Shown here: one piece after another, positions 24,612 through 32,624 of the stretch | Position numbering within the stretch: the first letter of the stretch is position 1 | How the letters are laid out: every line of letters begins with the position of its first letter | NCBI GenBank assembly: GCA_017410145.1 | Contig: JAFQRJ010000023.1 | Location: 1-64,000 of the forward strand | Direction of reading: 5' to 3' | From: Tyzzerella sp. | GTDB taxonomy: Bacteria > Bacillota > Clostridia > Lachnospirales > Lachnospiraceae | DNA length: 64,000 nucleotides | Position numbers and translations under genes: made by a program | The notes under the pieces: model-generated | What the model saw: only the letters and a program-made list of their open reading frames with translations | Database searches by the model: none | Told to the model about the DNA's origin: nothing

Positions 24612-26249
24612 ATGCCAATTACAGAGATTTTGGAACGAAATTGTAAATTATATGGAGATGAGGTTTGTCTTGTAGAGGTAAACCCTGAGATCAAAGATAA
24701 TAGAAGAGTAACATGGAAGGAATATGAACTCATTGAGTCAAACTCACCGAGTTATTATCGTCGTGAAATCACATGGAACGTATTTAATGAAAAAGCCAAC
24801 CGTTTTGCAAATCTATTGATTCAACGTGGAATTAAAAAGGGAGACAAGGTTGCGATTCTTTTGATGAACTGTTTGGAATGGCTTCCAATCTATTTTGGAA
24901 TCTTAAAGACAGGTGCATTGGCGGTTCCGTTAAATTTTCGATATTCAGCGGATGAGATTAAATATTGTGTAGAACTTGCAGAGGCGGATATTCTTGTATT
25001 TGGTCCGGAATTTATTGGTCGTGTGGAAGAAATAGCCGATGAGATTATGACCAATCGTTTATTGTTCTATGTTGGTGAACGCACACCGATTTATGCAGAA
25101 GATTATTTAGCTCAGACTATGAATTGTTCTAGTCAGTCACCAATGATTCGATTGAGTGATGAAGATGACGCAGCTATTTATTTTTCTTCCGGAACAACTG
25201 GTTTTCCGAAGGCAATTTTACATAATCACACTAGTTTAATGCATGCGTGCAAAGTGGAGCAGAACCACCACAGTACAAGAAAAGAAGACGTGTTCTTATG
25301 TATTCCGCCTCTATATCACACAGGTGCAAAAATGCATTGGTTTGGTAGTTTCTTAGAGGGTGGAAAGGCAGTACTTTTAAAGGGTACAAGTCCTGAAGTA
25401 ATCTTACGTACCGCTTCAGAAGAACAGTGCTCTATAGTATGGCTTTTAGTTCCATGGGCGCAGGATATTTTGGATGCCCTTGACCGTGGTGATGTCAAAC
25501 TGGAAAACTATGAATTAGACCAATGGAGACTGATGCACATTGGTGCACAACCGGTTCCACCAAGTCTCATTAAACGTTGGATGGCATATTTCCCAAATCA
25601 TCAATATGATACAAACTATGGACTTAGTGAATCTATTGGACCGGGCTGTGTACATCTTGGCGTAGAAAATGTGCATAAGGTTGGTGCAATCGGAAAAGCA
25701 GGATATGGCTGGAAAACAAAGATCGTTGATGAACGAAGAAACGAAGTGGCAAAAGGCGAAGTGGGAGAATTGGCTGTATTTGGACCTGGCGTTATGACTT
25801 GTTATTATCGTGATCCGAAAGCAACTGCTGATGTTATGGACGAAGAAGGCTGGCTGTATACAGGTGATATGGCACAAGAAGATGAAGATGGCTTTATTTT
25901 CCTTGTAGACCGTAAAAAAGATGTCATTATCAGTGGTGGTGAGAATCTATACCCAGTTCAAATTGAAGACTTTATCCGTGAACATAAGGCGGTGAAAGAC
26001 GTTGCAGTTATCGGTCTCCCTGATAAACGTTTAGGCGAGAAAGCAGCGGCTATTATAGAGATTAAAGATGGATTTGAATGCACATTAGAAGACATTGAAA
26101 AATTCTGTCTGAAATTGCCAAGATATAAACGTCCAAAAGAGATTATTTTTGCGGATATACCGCGTAATCCAACCGGTAAAATCGAAAAACCGAAGCTTCG
26201 TAAAATGTATTGCGGCGAAAGTCTTGTTGCTGCACAGAATAGAGGATAG
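24612..26249 (+). CDS. AMP-forming acyl-CoA synthetase/ligase
   Basis: The 545-residue protein is an ANL-superfamily acyl-adenylating enzyme. The phosphate-binding loop YFSSGTTGFPK is near residue 192, the adenine-site motif YGLSES near residue 336, the hinge block GWLYTGDMAQEDEDGFIFLVDRKKD near 413-437 and the catalytic lysine in PTGKIEK near residue 521. It activates a carboxylic acid with ATP and passes it to CoA. Length and motifs fit medium- or long-chain fatty acid or aryl acid ligases; the acid is not predictable. It stands as a single-gene unit between its own promoter and a convergent terminator, without beta-oxidation genes nearby. Confidence 0.88.
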   Translation: MPITEILERNCKLYGDEVCLVEVNPEIKDNRRVTWKEYELIESNSPSYYRREITWNVFNEKANRFANLLIQRGIKKGDKVAILLMNCLEWLPIYFGILKTGALAVPLNFRYSADEIKYCVELAEADILVFGPEFIGRVEEIADEIMTNRLLFYVGERTPIYAEDYLAQTMNCSSQSPMIRLSDEDDAAIYFSSGTTGFPKAILHNHTSLMHACKVEQNHHSTRKEDVFLCIPPLYHTGAKMHWFGSFLEGGKAVLLKGTSPEVILRTASEEQCSIVWLLVPWAQDILDALDRGDVKLENYELDQWRLMHIGAQPVPPSLIKRWMAYFPNHQYDTNYGLSESIGPGCVHLGVENVHKVGAIGKAGYGWKTKIVDERRNEVAKGEVGELAVFGPGVMTCYYRDPKATADVMDEEGWLYTGDMAQEDEDGFIFLVDRKKDVIISGGENLYPVQIEDFIREHKAVKDVAVIGLPDKRLGEKAAAIIEIKDGFECTLEDIEKFCLKLPRYKRPKEIIFADIPRNPTGKIEKPKLRKMYCGESLVAAQNRG

Positions 26250-26260
26250 CATTTATAAGT

Positions 26261-26291
26261 AAAGCGCGAGGATTTTATTCCCCGCGCTTTT
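26261..26291. terminator. Terminator between the acyl-CoA ligase and the GntR/ABC operon
   Basis: A GC-rich stem, AAAGCGCGAGG with CCCCGCGCTTT (one A-C mismatch), has a nine-base loop and a T-run on the + strand. It lies between two convergent units and probably serves both. Confidence 0.8.
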
Positions 26292-26307
26292 GTGCTGCAA
26301 TGATAAT

Positions 26308-28326
26308 TTAGTTACCAGTAACTTTTTCCAAGTCTGATTCTTTGATAAAACAACCGGAGTAACTGATGCCTTGTTCTGTTGTAATTTGTATCTCGCAGTA
26401 TAAGTATTCTTCCGATATTGCATAGTTTGAAAAATCATCGAGAATGAGATATTGTTTCAATTCTTTTAATTGCTCCAAATCACTTACATATCTATTGGAA
26501 TCACCATATTTGTCATCATATTTGTTACCGAAGATTTCCATGTTAGTAATGCTGATATCATCGGATTCTTGGAAATTTTTCACACCTTTTGATTTTAAAT
26601 ACTCAATGGATTTCGCGAAAGACGTATAAATATAATAACGTTCTGCTGTTGGGTATTGCATATTTTCAAATTGGAAACCAACATTCATTTCATACACTTT
26701 CATTTCAGATAATGTTTGTACTAATTCCAACTTCGAGTATTCCTCCAAATAAATATCAATAAATTCATTTAATTCTTCTTTTGAAAGCTCTATATCCATA
26801 CCGGTTATGCCATTATTAACGGAAATGCCTTGAATGTTTTCTTTGTCAATGTTATAAAGCACACAGTAATCATCTTTCACATCTTCATTGGCATAAAGTT
26901 TGCTTACGTTCTCAGAGGCTTTGCTTGCATCAAAGTTATAATCACGTTTCACTTCCCGGCCATTTTTCATTACATAAGTAATTTTGATATTATGAATATT
27001 ATTTTCTTTATAGTAATATTCATCGTCAGACGGAAGCTCTGAATCTTTAATTTCTCTAACAACAGCAATGGCGTCTTTTACAAGGTCGCCCTGTATCCAG
27101 TCACGTTCCGAATCCCATTCTGTATTCATGCGCCCAAATAAATTAGAATCAATTTTTACAATTTTTACATCCTCTGCATCAGGAATATAATCATCGTATT
27201 TAAATAAATCAATCCAGAATACAAATACAAATGCAATACATAAAAGAATGGTTACGAATAATTGTTTTTTCTTAGTAAGTAGGGCTTTAATGTCAAATTG
27301 GAAAATGCATTCCATGATACCGTGAAGTAAAAAACAACCAAATACAATGCCGAATATCAACCATGCCGTTGAAGTCATTGTAGCTATTTCTTCTAAGAAT
27401 AGTCCTGCATACAGAGTTAATGGGATAACAATCATAAAACGTATGATATTGTTTGCTTTCTCAAATGCCATTGCACGTCCGGATGTTTCAGATGGTCGAC
27501 GCAAAAACAGGAGATATGCGATAATTCCAATAACAAAAGCCAATACAAAACATCCTATAATATAGGTCCAATGTTCTTTTATCTCCCAAATTCGCCAAGA
27601 ATTTGTCATTTTATAGACCACTGTAATTGGAGAAAAGTAATATACATTGGTATTTGGATCCTTATATACGTAAGTATCAAAAAATCTCGCTGAATATGTC
27701 GGAATTAAGTTCACTAATATCAGTGGAACATAACATGTAAACACACCAAATCCTAAAAATGCTATGATAGAATGGCCTGTCATAATCATGGCAAGGGCAG
27801 TTGTGAACCAAGTTACGAGGAAAGCACCAAGCATACAGATGAAGTTCCATAAAATTGCTTGTAACGTTGCGAGTGAGCCATATCCGGTTCCAAATACAAT
27901 TGCTGTTTCAATTGCAGTAGTAATAGCACTTAGAACAAAGAATAAAGCAAAACAACTTACAAAAAGAGCTTTAAACCACGTTTGTCTGCGAATTGGCAAA
28001 GAATCATAAAAGTCTGTTTCGCGTTTCGAATGCATATAGCGGAGAAAATCAAAAGCCAAATATGCACCGAATGCCATCGCAAATATTGCATAGCCAAATT
28101 TTGGAGAGCATAACTCAAATAAATCTTCTGCAAATCTTGCTATATCAGGATGCACACTGCTAAACATATCATATTGAGAGATATAATGAGAACTCAAGAT
28201 GTTCTGAACCTGCATAAAAAACGTAACAATATGAATAAAAAATCCAAGCACGGTAATTAATACAGCTGCCGTGTGTCTGCGCAAGGTTTCTATGATTAAT
28301 TTAGGAAATGAGACTCTTGATGTCAT
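26308..28326 (-). CDS. ABC-2 type transporter permease, GntR-linked
   Basis: The 672-residue protein has an N-terminal membrane region with about seven or eight helices up to residue 390. A conserved cytoplasmic segment, HSKRETDFYDSLPIRRQTWF near residue 85, is typical of ABC-2 permeases next to YtrA-like regulators. A large polar C-terminal domain of about 270 residues follows, probably outside the membrane. The start at 28,326 is set by an ACGGAGG ribosome site; a GTG seven codons upstream is possible. It overlaps the end of the ATPase gene by 26 bases. The transporter probably exports or senses a cell-envelope-active compound, as in Ytr/Bcr-like systems; the substrate is unknown. Confidence 0.75.
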   Translation of the reverse strand: MTSRVSFPKLIIETLRRHTAAVLITVLGFFIHIVTFFMQVQNILSSHYISQYDMFSSVHPDIARFAEDLFELCSPKFGYAIFAMAFGAYLAFDFLRYMHSKRETDFYDSLPIRRQTWFKALFVSCFALFFVLSAITTAIETAIVFGTGYGSLATLQAILWNFICMLGAFLVTWFTTALAMIMTGHSIIAFLGFGVFTCYVPLILVNLIPTYSARFFDTYVYKDPNTNVYYFSPITVVYKMTNSWRIWEIKEHWTYIIGCFVLAFVIGIIAYLLFLRRPSETSGRAMAFEKANNIIRFMIVIPLTLYAGLFLEEIATMTSTAWLIFGIVFGCFLLHGIMECIFQFDIKALLTKKKQLFVTILLCIAFVFVFWIDLFKYDDYIPDAEDVKIVKIDSNLFGRMNTEWDSERDWIQGDLVKDAIAVVREIKDSELPSDDEYYYKENNIHNIKITYVMKNGREVKRDYNFDASKASENVSKLYANEDVKDDYCVLYNIDKENIQGISVNNGITGMDIELSKEELNEFIDIYLEEYSKLELVQTLSEMKVYEMNVGFQFENMQYPTAERYYIYTSFAKSIEYLKSKGVKNFQESDDISITNMEIFGNKYDDKYGDSNRYVSDLEQLKELKQYLILDDFSNYAISEEYLYCEIQITTEQGISYSGCFIKESDLEKVTGN

Positions 28327-29200
28327 ATCCAGCCACCTCCGTTTCACTAATAAAAATTTCTTCCAATGTAAGTGGTACCGCTTCGCAATAGATTGGGTTC
28401 AAGGTGTTCAGCCATGAAACCACTTTTTCCGTTTCACCTCGTACGGTCATTGTAAGAAGCTTACCATGCCGTTGCATTTTCAATACCAAAAGGGCATTTT
28501 GAATTTTCTCGTCAAGTTCTTCCGGTAAAACACATTGGATTTTCGTTAAGTTACATTTTAAATCTTCCAAATCCTGAGAGAGAAGTACGCCTCCCTTGTG
28601 TAAGAGACCAATGTGGTCACTGATGTCTTCTAACTCTCTTAAGTTATGAGATGCAATCACCGGAGTAAAGGAGCGTCTTTCCATTTCCTGAATAAAGATT
28701 GCTTTAATTGCCTGACGCATGACCGGGTCAAGACCGTCAAAGGTTTCATCGCAGAAGAGATAGTCTGTCTCGGCACAGATGCCAATTAAGATGGAAAGCT
28801 GCTTTTTCATACCTTTCGAAAAGGTACGTATTTTTCTGTCAGCCGGTAAATCAATTTTATCTAACAAAAGATGAAAACGTTCCTCGTCAAAATCCGGATA
28901 GTAGGTCTTATAGAACGAACCAAATTCCTTTGGTGTAGAATTCGGGAAATAATACTGGTCATCGGAAATATAAAAGAATTTGCCTTTTGCTTGCGGATTA
29001 TTCCACACTGGGATTTCATCAATTAATATTTCTCCATCGTCCGGTTTTAGCACACCTGCCATCATGCGCAAAAGTGTACTTTTTCCTGCGCCATTTGTTC
29101 CAAGAAGGCCCATAACTGTATTGTTACGTATTGCCAAACAGATGTTGTCAACAGCTTTCACATCTCCAAAGTTTTTGCTGACATTTTTTAACTCGATCAT
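28301..29200 (-). CDS. ABC transporter ATP-binding protein, YtrB-like
   Basis: This 299-residue protein has all ABC motifs: Walker A GTNGAGKST near residue 34, signature SKGMKKQLS near residue 128, Walker B YLFCDETFDGLD near residue 148 and the switch histidine in ASHNL near residue 183. The last 80 residues form the short C-terminal domain common in export ATPases. The ATG overlaps the GntR stop by four bases, with GGAGGTGA before it. It powers the membrane protein encoded just downstream. The three-gene order regulator-ATPase-permease is the YtrABC type. Confidence 0.88.
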   Translation of the reverse strand: MIELKNVSKNFGDVKAVDNICLAIRNNTVMGLLGTNGAGKSTLLRMMAGVLKPDDGEILIDEIPVWNNPQAKGKFFYISDDQYYFPNSTPKEFGSFYKTYYPDFDEERFHLLLDKIDLPADRKIRTFSKGMKKQLSILIGICAETDYLFCDETFDGLDPVMRQAIKAIFIQEMERRSFTPVIASHNLRELEDISDHIGLLHKGGVLLSQDLEDLKCNLTKIQCVLPEELDEKIQNALLVLKMQRHGKLLTMTVRGETEKVVSWLNTLNPIYCEAVPLTLEEIFISETEVAGYDIKSLIS

Positions 29201-29568
29201 ACCTTCACCTCCTGATAAATTTCACGTACACAGTCCAGCACATGAATAAATTCTATTCCTGATTCTTTGCATACCTGAAGCTGTGTACGGAGTTCTTCTA
29301 ATAACTTCTCTTGTTGTTCCTTTACCACATCTTGTTGAGCGGAAACAAAGTTTCCTCTACCTTTGACCGAATAAATCAGACCACGATGCTCTAATTCGCT
29401 ATAAGCTCGTTGGATGGTGTTTGCATTAATTGACAGCTCAACAGCAAGAGCGCGCACGGATGGGAGCTGCATATCCGGTTCAAGTGCACCGTTTAGAATC
29501 AATATCTGAAAGCGGTCAATAATCTGCTCGTAGATTGGCCTCTTATCTTGATAATCGATTACAATCAT
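29197..29568 (-). CDS. GntR-family transcription regulator, YtrA type
   Basis: The 123-residue protein has an N-terminal winged helix: PIYEQIIDRFQILILNGAL, then LPSVRALAVELSINANTIQRAYSELEHRGLI, with the wing GRGNF. A short C-terminal helical region of about 50 residues makes it a YtrA-subfamily member, which lacks a large ligand domain. The true start is ATG at 29,568 with AAGGGG upstream; the longer frame upstream carries no regulator sequence. It is the first gene of the operon with the ATPase and permease and probably represses it through the palindrome at 29,588-29,614. The inducer is likely an envelope stress or antibiotic. Confidence 0.87.
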   Translation of the reverse strand: MIVIDYQDKRPIYEQIIDRFQILILNGALEPDMQLPSVRALAVELSINANTIQRAYSELEHRGLIYSVKGRGNFVSAQQDVVKEQQEKLLEELRTQLQVCKESGIEFIHVLDCVREIYQEVKV

Positions 29569-29587
29569 CGTTACACACCCCTTTCCA

Positions 29588-29614
29588 AAGTGTATTAATT
29601 GTATTAGTACACTT
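29588..29614. promoter_or_regulatory. Palindromic operator candidate for the YtrA-type regulator
   Basis: AAGTGTA (29,588-29,594) and TACACTT (29,608-29,614) are exact inverse complements around a 13-bp AT-rich centre, and the next bases (TTA...TAG) continue part of the symmetry. It lies 20 bases before the regulator start, where the operon promoter must be; on the - strand TTGTTT and TACTAA with 17 bases between overlap it. YtrA-like regulators are known to bind palindromes with GTGTA/TACAC-type arms, so autoregulation is likely. Confidence 0.6.
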
Positions 29615-29708
29615 ATTATTGCATGCAAACAAAACTTTGTCAATTATCTTAAGAGATATATAAGAAATTCTTAATAAAGTTTATTATTAGAAAAATTAAA
29701 TAAATGTA

Positions 29709-29736
29709 TTGACATTATAAGTACACGTGATAAAAT
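29709..29736 (+). promoter_or_regulatory. Promoter of the glycine riboswitch transcript
   Basis: A perfect TTGACA (29,709-29,714) and TAAAAT (29,731-29,736) are 16 bases apart, shortly before the riboswitch. The transcript start would be near 29,743. Confidence 0.8.
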
Positions 29737-29749
29737 AAGATTTATCAAT

Positions 29750-29890
29750 TGCATATCGGCCAAGTGAAGCTCGCAGATAACACTGTGATTGGATGGCACG
29801 CTGGAGAATCCCAATCAAATGGGTGCCGAAGGTGATAAGTGAAGCGAATATACTCATGAATCTCTCAGGCAAAAGGACAGTGATGACTTT
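29750..29890 (+). ncRNA. Glycine riboswitch, single complete aptamer
   Basis: The core blocks of a glycine aptamer are present in order: GGAGAA, GGGTGCCGAAGG, then AATCTCTCAGGCAAAAGGACAG, with P1 formed between the GGAGA and TCTC segments. Only one complete aptamer is seen; the 50 bases before it may form the extra helix (ghost aptamer) common in singlet glycine riboswitches. It lies between a strong promoter and an intrinsic terminator, before a sodium:alanine/glycine symporter gene. The RNA should let glycine level decide whether the symporter is transcribed. Whether glycine switches it on or off cannot be read with confidence. Confidence 0.9.
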
Positions 29891-29911
29891 TATAAAGTTA
29901 TTGTTAATGTT

Positions 29912-29942
29912 GGGTTCAAAGGTTTTCTTTGAACTCTTTTTT
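29912..29942 (+). terminator. Riboswitch-controlled terminator
   Basis: GGGTTCAAAG pairs with CTTTGAACTC (one G-U pair) around a five-base loop and is followed by TTTTTT. It sits between the glycine aptamer and the symporter gene, so it is the expression platform. Confidence 0.85.
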
Positions 29943-29981
29943 ATTCCTTAGGATATGCAAGATACACAAGGAGGAAATGAT

Positions 29982-31511
29982 ATGTTTTTAGAAAAAATTA
30001 CAGAAATCAACAACGCAGTAAACTCATGGATATGGACGGATTTTGGTTTGTATCTCTTATTAATCGCAGGTGTGATTATGACAGCTGTGACAGGTGTGTT
30101 CCAGATCACACATTTAAAACATTGGTGGACAAAGACCATTGTAACAGTATTTAAAAAGGATAATACATCCACAAAGAAGACAGATAAAAAGTCTATTTCT
30201 CAATTCCAGGCACTTTGTACCGCATTGGCGGCAACTGTAGGAACAGGTAATATCGCTGGTGTTGCAGCGGCTATCTGTATCGGTGGTCCAGGTGCAGTTC
30301 TTTGGATGTGGATCGCAGCATTCTTAGGAATGATGACAAACTTCTCTGAAAATGTACTTGGTATCTATTACCGTCGTAAAAACAAAGACGGCGAATGGTC
30401 AGGTGGTGCAATGTACTACTTGAAAGATGGTGTTGGCAAGATGAAAGGCATGAAAATACCTGCATCTATCTTGGCAGTGTTATTTGCAATCTTTGCAATT
30501 TTAGCATCATTTGGTATCGGTAACATGGGACAAGTTAATAAAATTACTCTTAACATGGAATCAGCATTCTTTGCAAATGTGGACTGGACAGTTGGCGGAG
30601 TTAACATGATTAATTTAATCATTGGTTTGGTTCTTTTGGTAATCGGTGCCCTTATTATCATCGGCGGACTTCAAAGAATCGCAACTGTAGCAGAACGAGT
30701 AGTACCATTTATGGCTGTTGCCTATGTAGTACTTGGTTTAGTTGCAGTGTTCATAAATTACGACTTAATTATTCCTGCATTCCAATCAATCTTCACACAT
30801 GCTCTTGGTGTAAAGGCATTGGCTGGTGGTGTGACAGGTGCAGCATTAAAACTTGTAATTGTACAGGGATGTAAACGTGGTGTGTTCTCAAATGAAGCCG
30901 GTCTTGGTTCATCTGTAATGGTTCACTCATCATCAAATGTTAAAGAACCTGTAAAACAAGGTATGTGGGGAATTTTCGAAGTGTTTTTTGATACTATGAT
31001 TGTTTGTACAATGACAGCTTTAATTGCATTGACATCCGGTATGATTAACTTGGAAACAGGTGTTGTAAATGCAGGTGTAAGTGACGCCACATTAATTAGC
31101 GAATCATTTGGTAAAATTTATGGACAACCAGGTGAATGGTTTATCGCAATTGCCATGTTATTGTTTGCATTCACAACCGTACTTGGATGGTCACAATACG
31201 GTTCTAAAGCCGTTGAATACTTATTTGGTGAAAAAGCAGTAAAGGTTTATAAAGTAATCTTCGTATTAATGATTGTATCAGGTGCCGTAATGACTTCTTC
31301 GTTAGCATGGGATATCTCAGATACATTTAACGGACTTATGATGATTCCGAACTTAATTGCTGTTGTTATTCTTAGCCCATTGGTATTTAAGATTACGCGT
31401 AACTATGTAGACCGTAAGATTAAGGGCAAAGATGTAAAACCAATGTATTCATTCGATGCTGAAATTCAGGCTGCTGCAGAAGCTAGTCAAAGTGAAGATA
31501 TTATTGAATAA
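29982..31511 (+). CDS. Sodium:alanine/glycine symporter (AlsT/AGCS family)
   Basis: The 509-residue protein has about ten or eleven membrane helices and the AGCS signature: ALAATVGTGNIAGVAAAICIGGP near residue 90 and NFSENVLGIYYRRKNKDGEWSGGAMYY near 130, then QGCKRGVFSNEAGLGSS near 293. The family imports alanine or glycine with sodium. The glycine riboswitch directly upstream argues that glycine is a physiological substrate. ATG at 29,982 is chosen because AAGGAGGAA precedes it; the in-frame ATG at 29,955 has no ribosome site and lies just after the terminator. It is a single-gene unit. Confidence 0.92.
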   Translation: MFLEKITEINNAVNSWIWTDFGLYLLLIAGVIMTAVTGVFQITHLKHWWTKTIVTVFKKDNTSTKKTDKKSISQFQALCTALAATVGTGNIAGVAAAICIGGPGAVLWMWIAAFLGMMTNFSENVLGIYYRRKNKDGEWSGGAMYYLKDGVGKMKGMKIPASILAVLFAIFAILASFGIGNMGQVNKITLNMESAFFANVDWTVGGVNMINLIIGLVLLVIGALIIIGGLQRIATVAERVVPFMAVAYVVLGLVAVFINYDLIIPAFQSIFTHALGVKALAGGVTGAALKLVIVQGCKRGVFSNEAGLGSSVMVHSSSNVKEPVKQGMWGIFEVFFDTMIVCTMTALIALTSGMINLETGVVNAGVSDATLISESFGKIYGQPGEWFIAIAMLLFAFTTVLGWSQYGSKAVEYLFGEKAVKVYKVIFVLMIVSGAVMTSSLAWDISDTFNGLMMIPNLIAVVILSPLVFKITRNYVDRKIKGKDVKPMYSFDAEIQAAAEASQSEDIIE

Positions 31512-31525
31512 TATTTGCGAATTTG

Positions 31526-31560
31526 AAACTCATGGGTTATAATAAACTCATGAGTTTTAT
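31526..31560 (+). terminator. Terminator after the symporter gene
   Basis: AAACTCATG (31,526-31,534) pairs with CATGAGTTT (31,549-31,557) around a 14-base loop, followed by a T-rich stretch. Confidence 0.75.
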
Positions 31561-31585
31561 TATGAGATAAAAGGAGAGGGAACTT

Positions 31586-32014
31586 ATGAAAAAAATTTTT
31601 GACGAATTTAAGGCTTTTATCAGCCGTGGCAATGTGATGGATATGGCAGTCGGTGTTATCATTGGTGCATCTTTTAAAGCGATTGTAGATTCTTTGGTTG
31701 CAGACATTATTAATCCATTGCTTGGTCTTTTTGGAGGAATGAATTTCTCTGACTACAAGTTGAAATTAATTGGAGATGCAACATTAAATTACGGTAACTT
31801 TATTACAGCAATTATTAACTTTGTAATCATGGCATTTGTGATTTTCTGTATTGTGAAGTTTATGAATGGAGTATCAGCAAGATTTACAAAGAAGAAAGAA
31901 GAGGAAGCACCTGCTGCACCTACAACAAAGGTATGCACATTCTGCAAATCAGAGATTGCAATTGAAGCAACAAGATGTCCACATTGTACATCGGAATTAG
32001 AAATAGAAGAATAA
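31586..32014 (+). CDS. mscL: Large-conductance mechanosensitive channel with C-terminal zinc ribbon
   Basis: The first 105 residues are MscL: an N-terminal amphipathic helix FDEFKAFISRGNVMDMAVGVIIGASF, a periplasmic loop around GGMNFSDY and a second helix FITAIINFVIMAFVIFCIVKFM. MscL opens under membrane tension and releases solutes during osmotic downshock. The usual C-terminal helical bundle is replaced or extended by a Glu/Ala/Pro-rich linker and a zinc ribbon, VCTFCKSEIAIEATRCPHC (two CxxC pairs, about residues 115-133). The ribbon faces the cytoplasm and might stabilise the pentamer or sense metals or redox state. AAAGGAGAGGG precedes the ATG. It is a single-gene unit ending in a terminator that overlaps the convergent antitoxin remnant. 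Confidence 0.92.
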   Translation: MKKIFDEFKAFISRGNVMDMAVGVIIGASFKAIVDSLVADIINPLLGLFGGMNFSDYKLKLIGDATLNYGNFITAIINFVIMAFVIFCIVKFMNGVSARFTKKKEEEAPAAPTTKVCTFCKSEIAIEATRCPHCTSELEIEE

Positions 32015-32030
32015 ATACATAAAACAAACG

Positions 32031-32055
32031 AGGGACTAACGAAAGTTAGTCCTTC
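32031..32055 (+). terminator. Terminator after mscL
   Basis: GGACTAAC and GTTAGTCC form an eight-base-pair stem with a GAAA tetraloop, followed by a T-rich stretch (TTCTGCTTT). The stop codon of the truncated antitoxin on the other strand lies within this hairpin. Confidence 0.75.
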
Positions 32056-32180
32056 TGCTTTGTAGTTGCAACCGTATATGTTGGTGCTGGCATATTTTCT
32101 TTTTGGATTAATGGAAGATTACCATTTTCCATTTCAATTGCCTCTAATAAACTTTTTTCTATGTCTTCGTAGAATCCCAT
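32046..32180 (-). pseudogene. Truncated antitoxin partner of the RelE-type toxin
   Basis: A 44-codon frame starts two bases after the toxin stop with an AAAGGAGGAA ribosome site and reads MGFYEDIEKSLLEAIEMENG and on to PAPTYTV. This matches the N-terminal region of the short antitoxins that accompany RelE/HigB-like toxins, which have a Lys/Glu-rich helix and then a helix-turn-helix domain. Here the frame stops at residue 44, inside the mscL terminator hairpin, and the DNA-binding domain is absent. I infer deletion of the 3' part of the antitoxin gene. The fragment might still bind the toxin, because the N-terminal helix is often the toxin-contacting part, but it cannot act as a normal repressor. 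Confidence 0.6.
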
Positions 32181-32182
32181 AA

Positions 32183-32512
32183 TTATTCCTCCTTTAAGAC
32201 ATTAACAAGTTTTTTTAACATTTTCTTTTCTTGAGGTGTTAGGTCAGCTTTTTCATTCTTAGCGTATACATTAAGAAGATAAATACATTCCTTAACTTCA
32301 ATGTCTACATAAATAACGCGACCACCTCCACGTTTCCCTAAATTATTAATAGAGATACGTAATTTTCTAATGCCACCCGTTTCAGGGATAGCGTCTCCCA
32401 GTTTTGGATTTTTTAGCAATATGTTTTCTAATGTTCTTAAATCATCATCTGTAAGACCAAGAGAATGCCATTTTGCTGTAAATGAGGGAACTTCTTTAAA
32501 TGTTCTATTCAT
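32183..32512 (-). CDS. RelE/HigB-like toxin of a type II toxin-antitoxin module
   Basis: The 109-residue protein has the RelE/ParE fold pattern of HigB2-like toxins. An N-terminal helical part with LTDDDLRTLENILLKNP is followed by GDAIPETGGIRKLRIS, the basic strand GKRGGGRVIYVDI and YLLNVYAKNEKADLT with a final lysine-rich helix. Toxins of this type cleave mRNA on the ribosome during starvation. It precedes the antitoxin gene, the HigBA order. It has its own promoter divergent from the methyltransferase gene. Because the antitoxin is truncated, the toxin is either held by a remote antitoxin, inactive, or weakly expressed. Confidence 0.85.
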   Translation of the reverse strand: MNRTFKEVPSFTAKWHSLGLTDDDLRTLENILLKNPKLGDAIPETGGIRKLRISINNLGKRGGGRVIYVDIEVKECIYLLNVYAKNEKADLTPQEKKMLKKLVNVLKEE

Positions 32513-32544
32513 TTGTATTACTGAACTCTCTTTTTTGCTTTTTT

Positions 32545-32573
32545 ATCTTAAAACAAATTTATTGTCTCGTCAA
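32545..32573 (-). promoter_or_regulatory. Promoter of the toxin gene
   Basis: On the - strand TTGACG (32,573-32,568) and TAAGAT (32,550-32,545) are separated by 17 bases, 32 bases before the toxin start. It interlocks with the divergent methyltransferase promoter. Confidence 0.65.
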
Positions 32574-32590
32574 TAAACTCGTGATAAAAT
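32562..32590 (+). promoter_or_regulatory. Promoter of the methyltransferase gene run
   Basis: TTGTCT (32,562-32,567) and TAAAAT (32,585-32,590) have a 17-base spacer, 34 bases before the methyltransferase start. The -35 elements of this and the toxin promoter are adjacent on opposite strands. Confidence 0.6.
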
Positions 32591-32624
32591 GTACAAAGAA
32601 AAACTTATTTAGAGAGTGTGAAAA

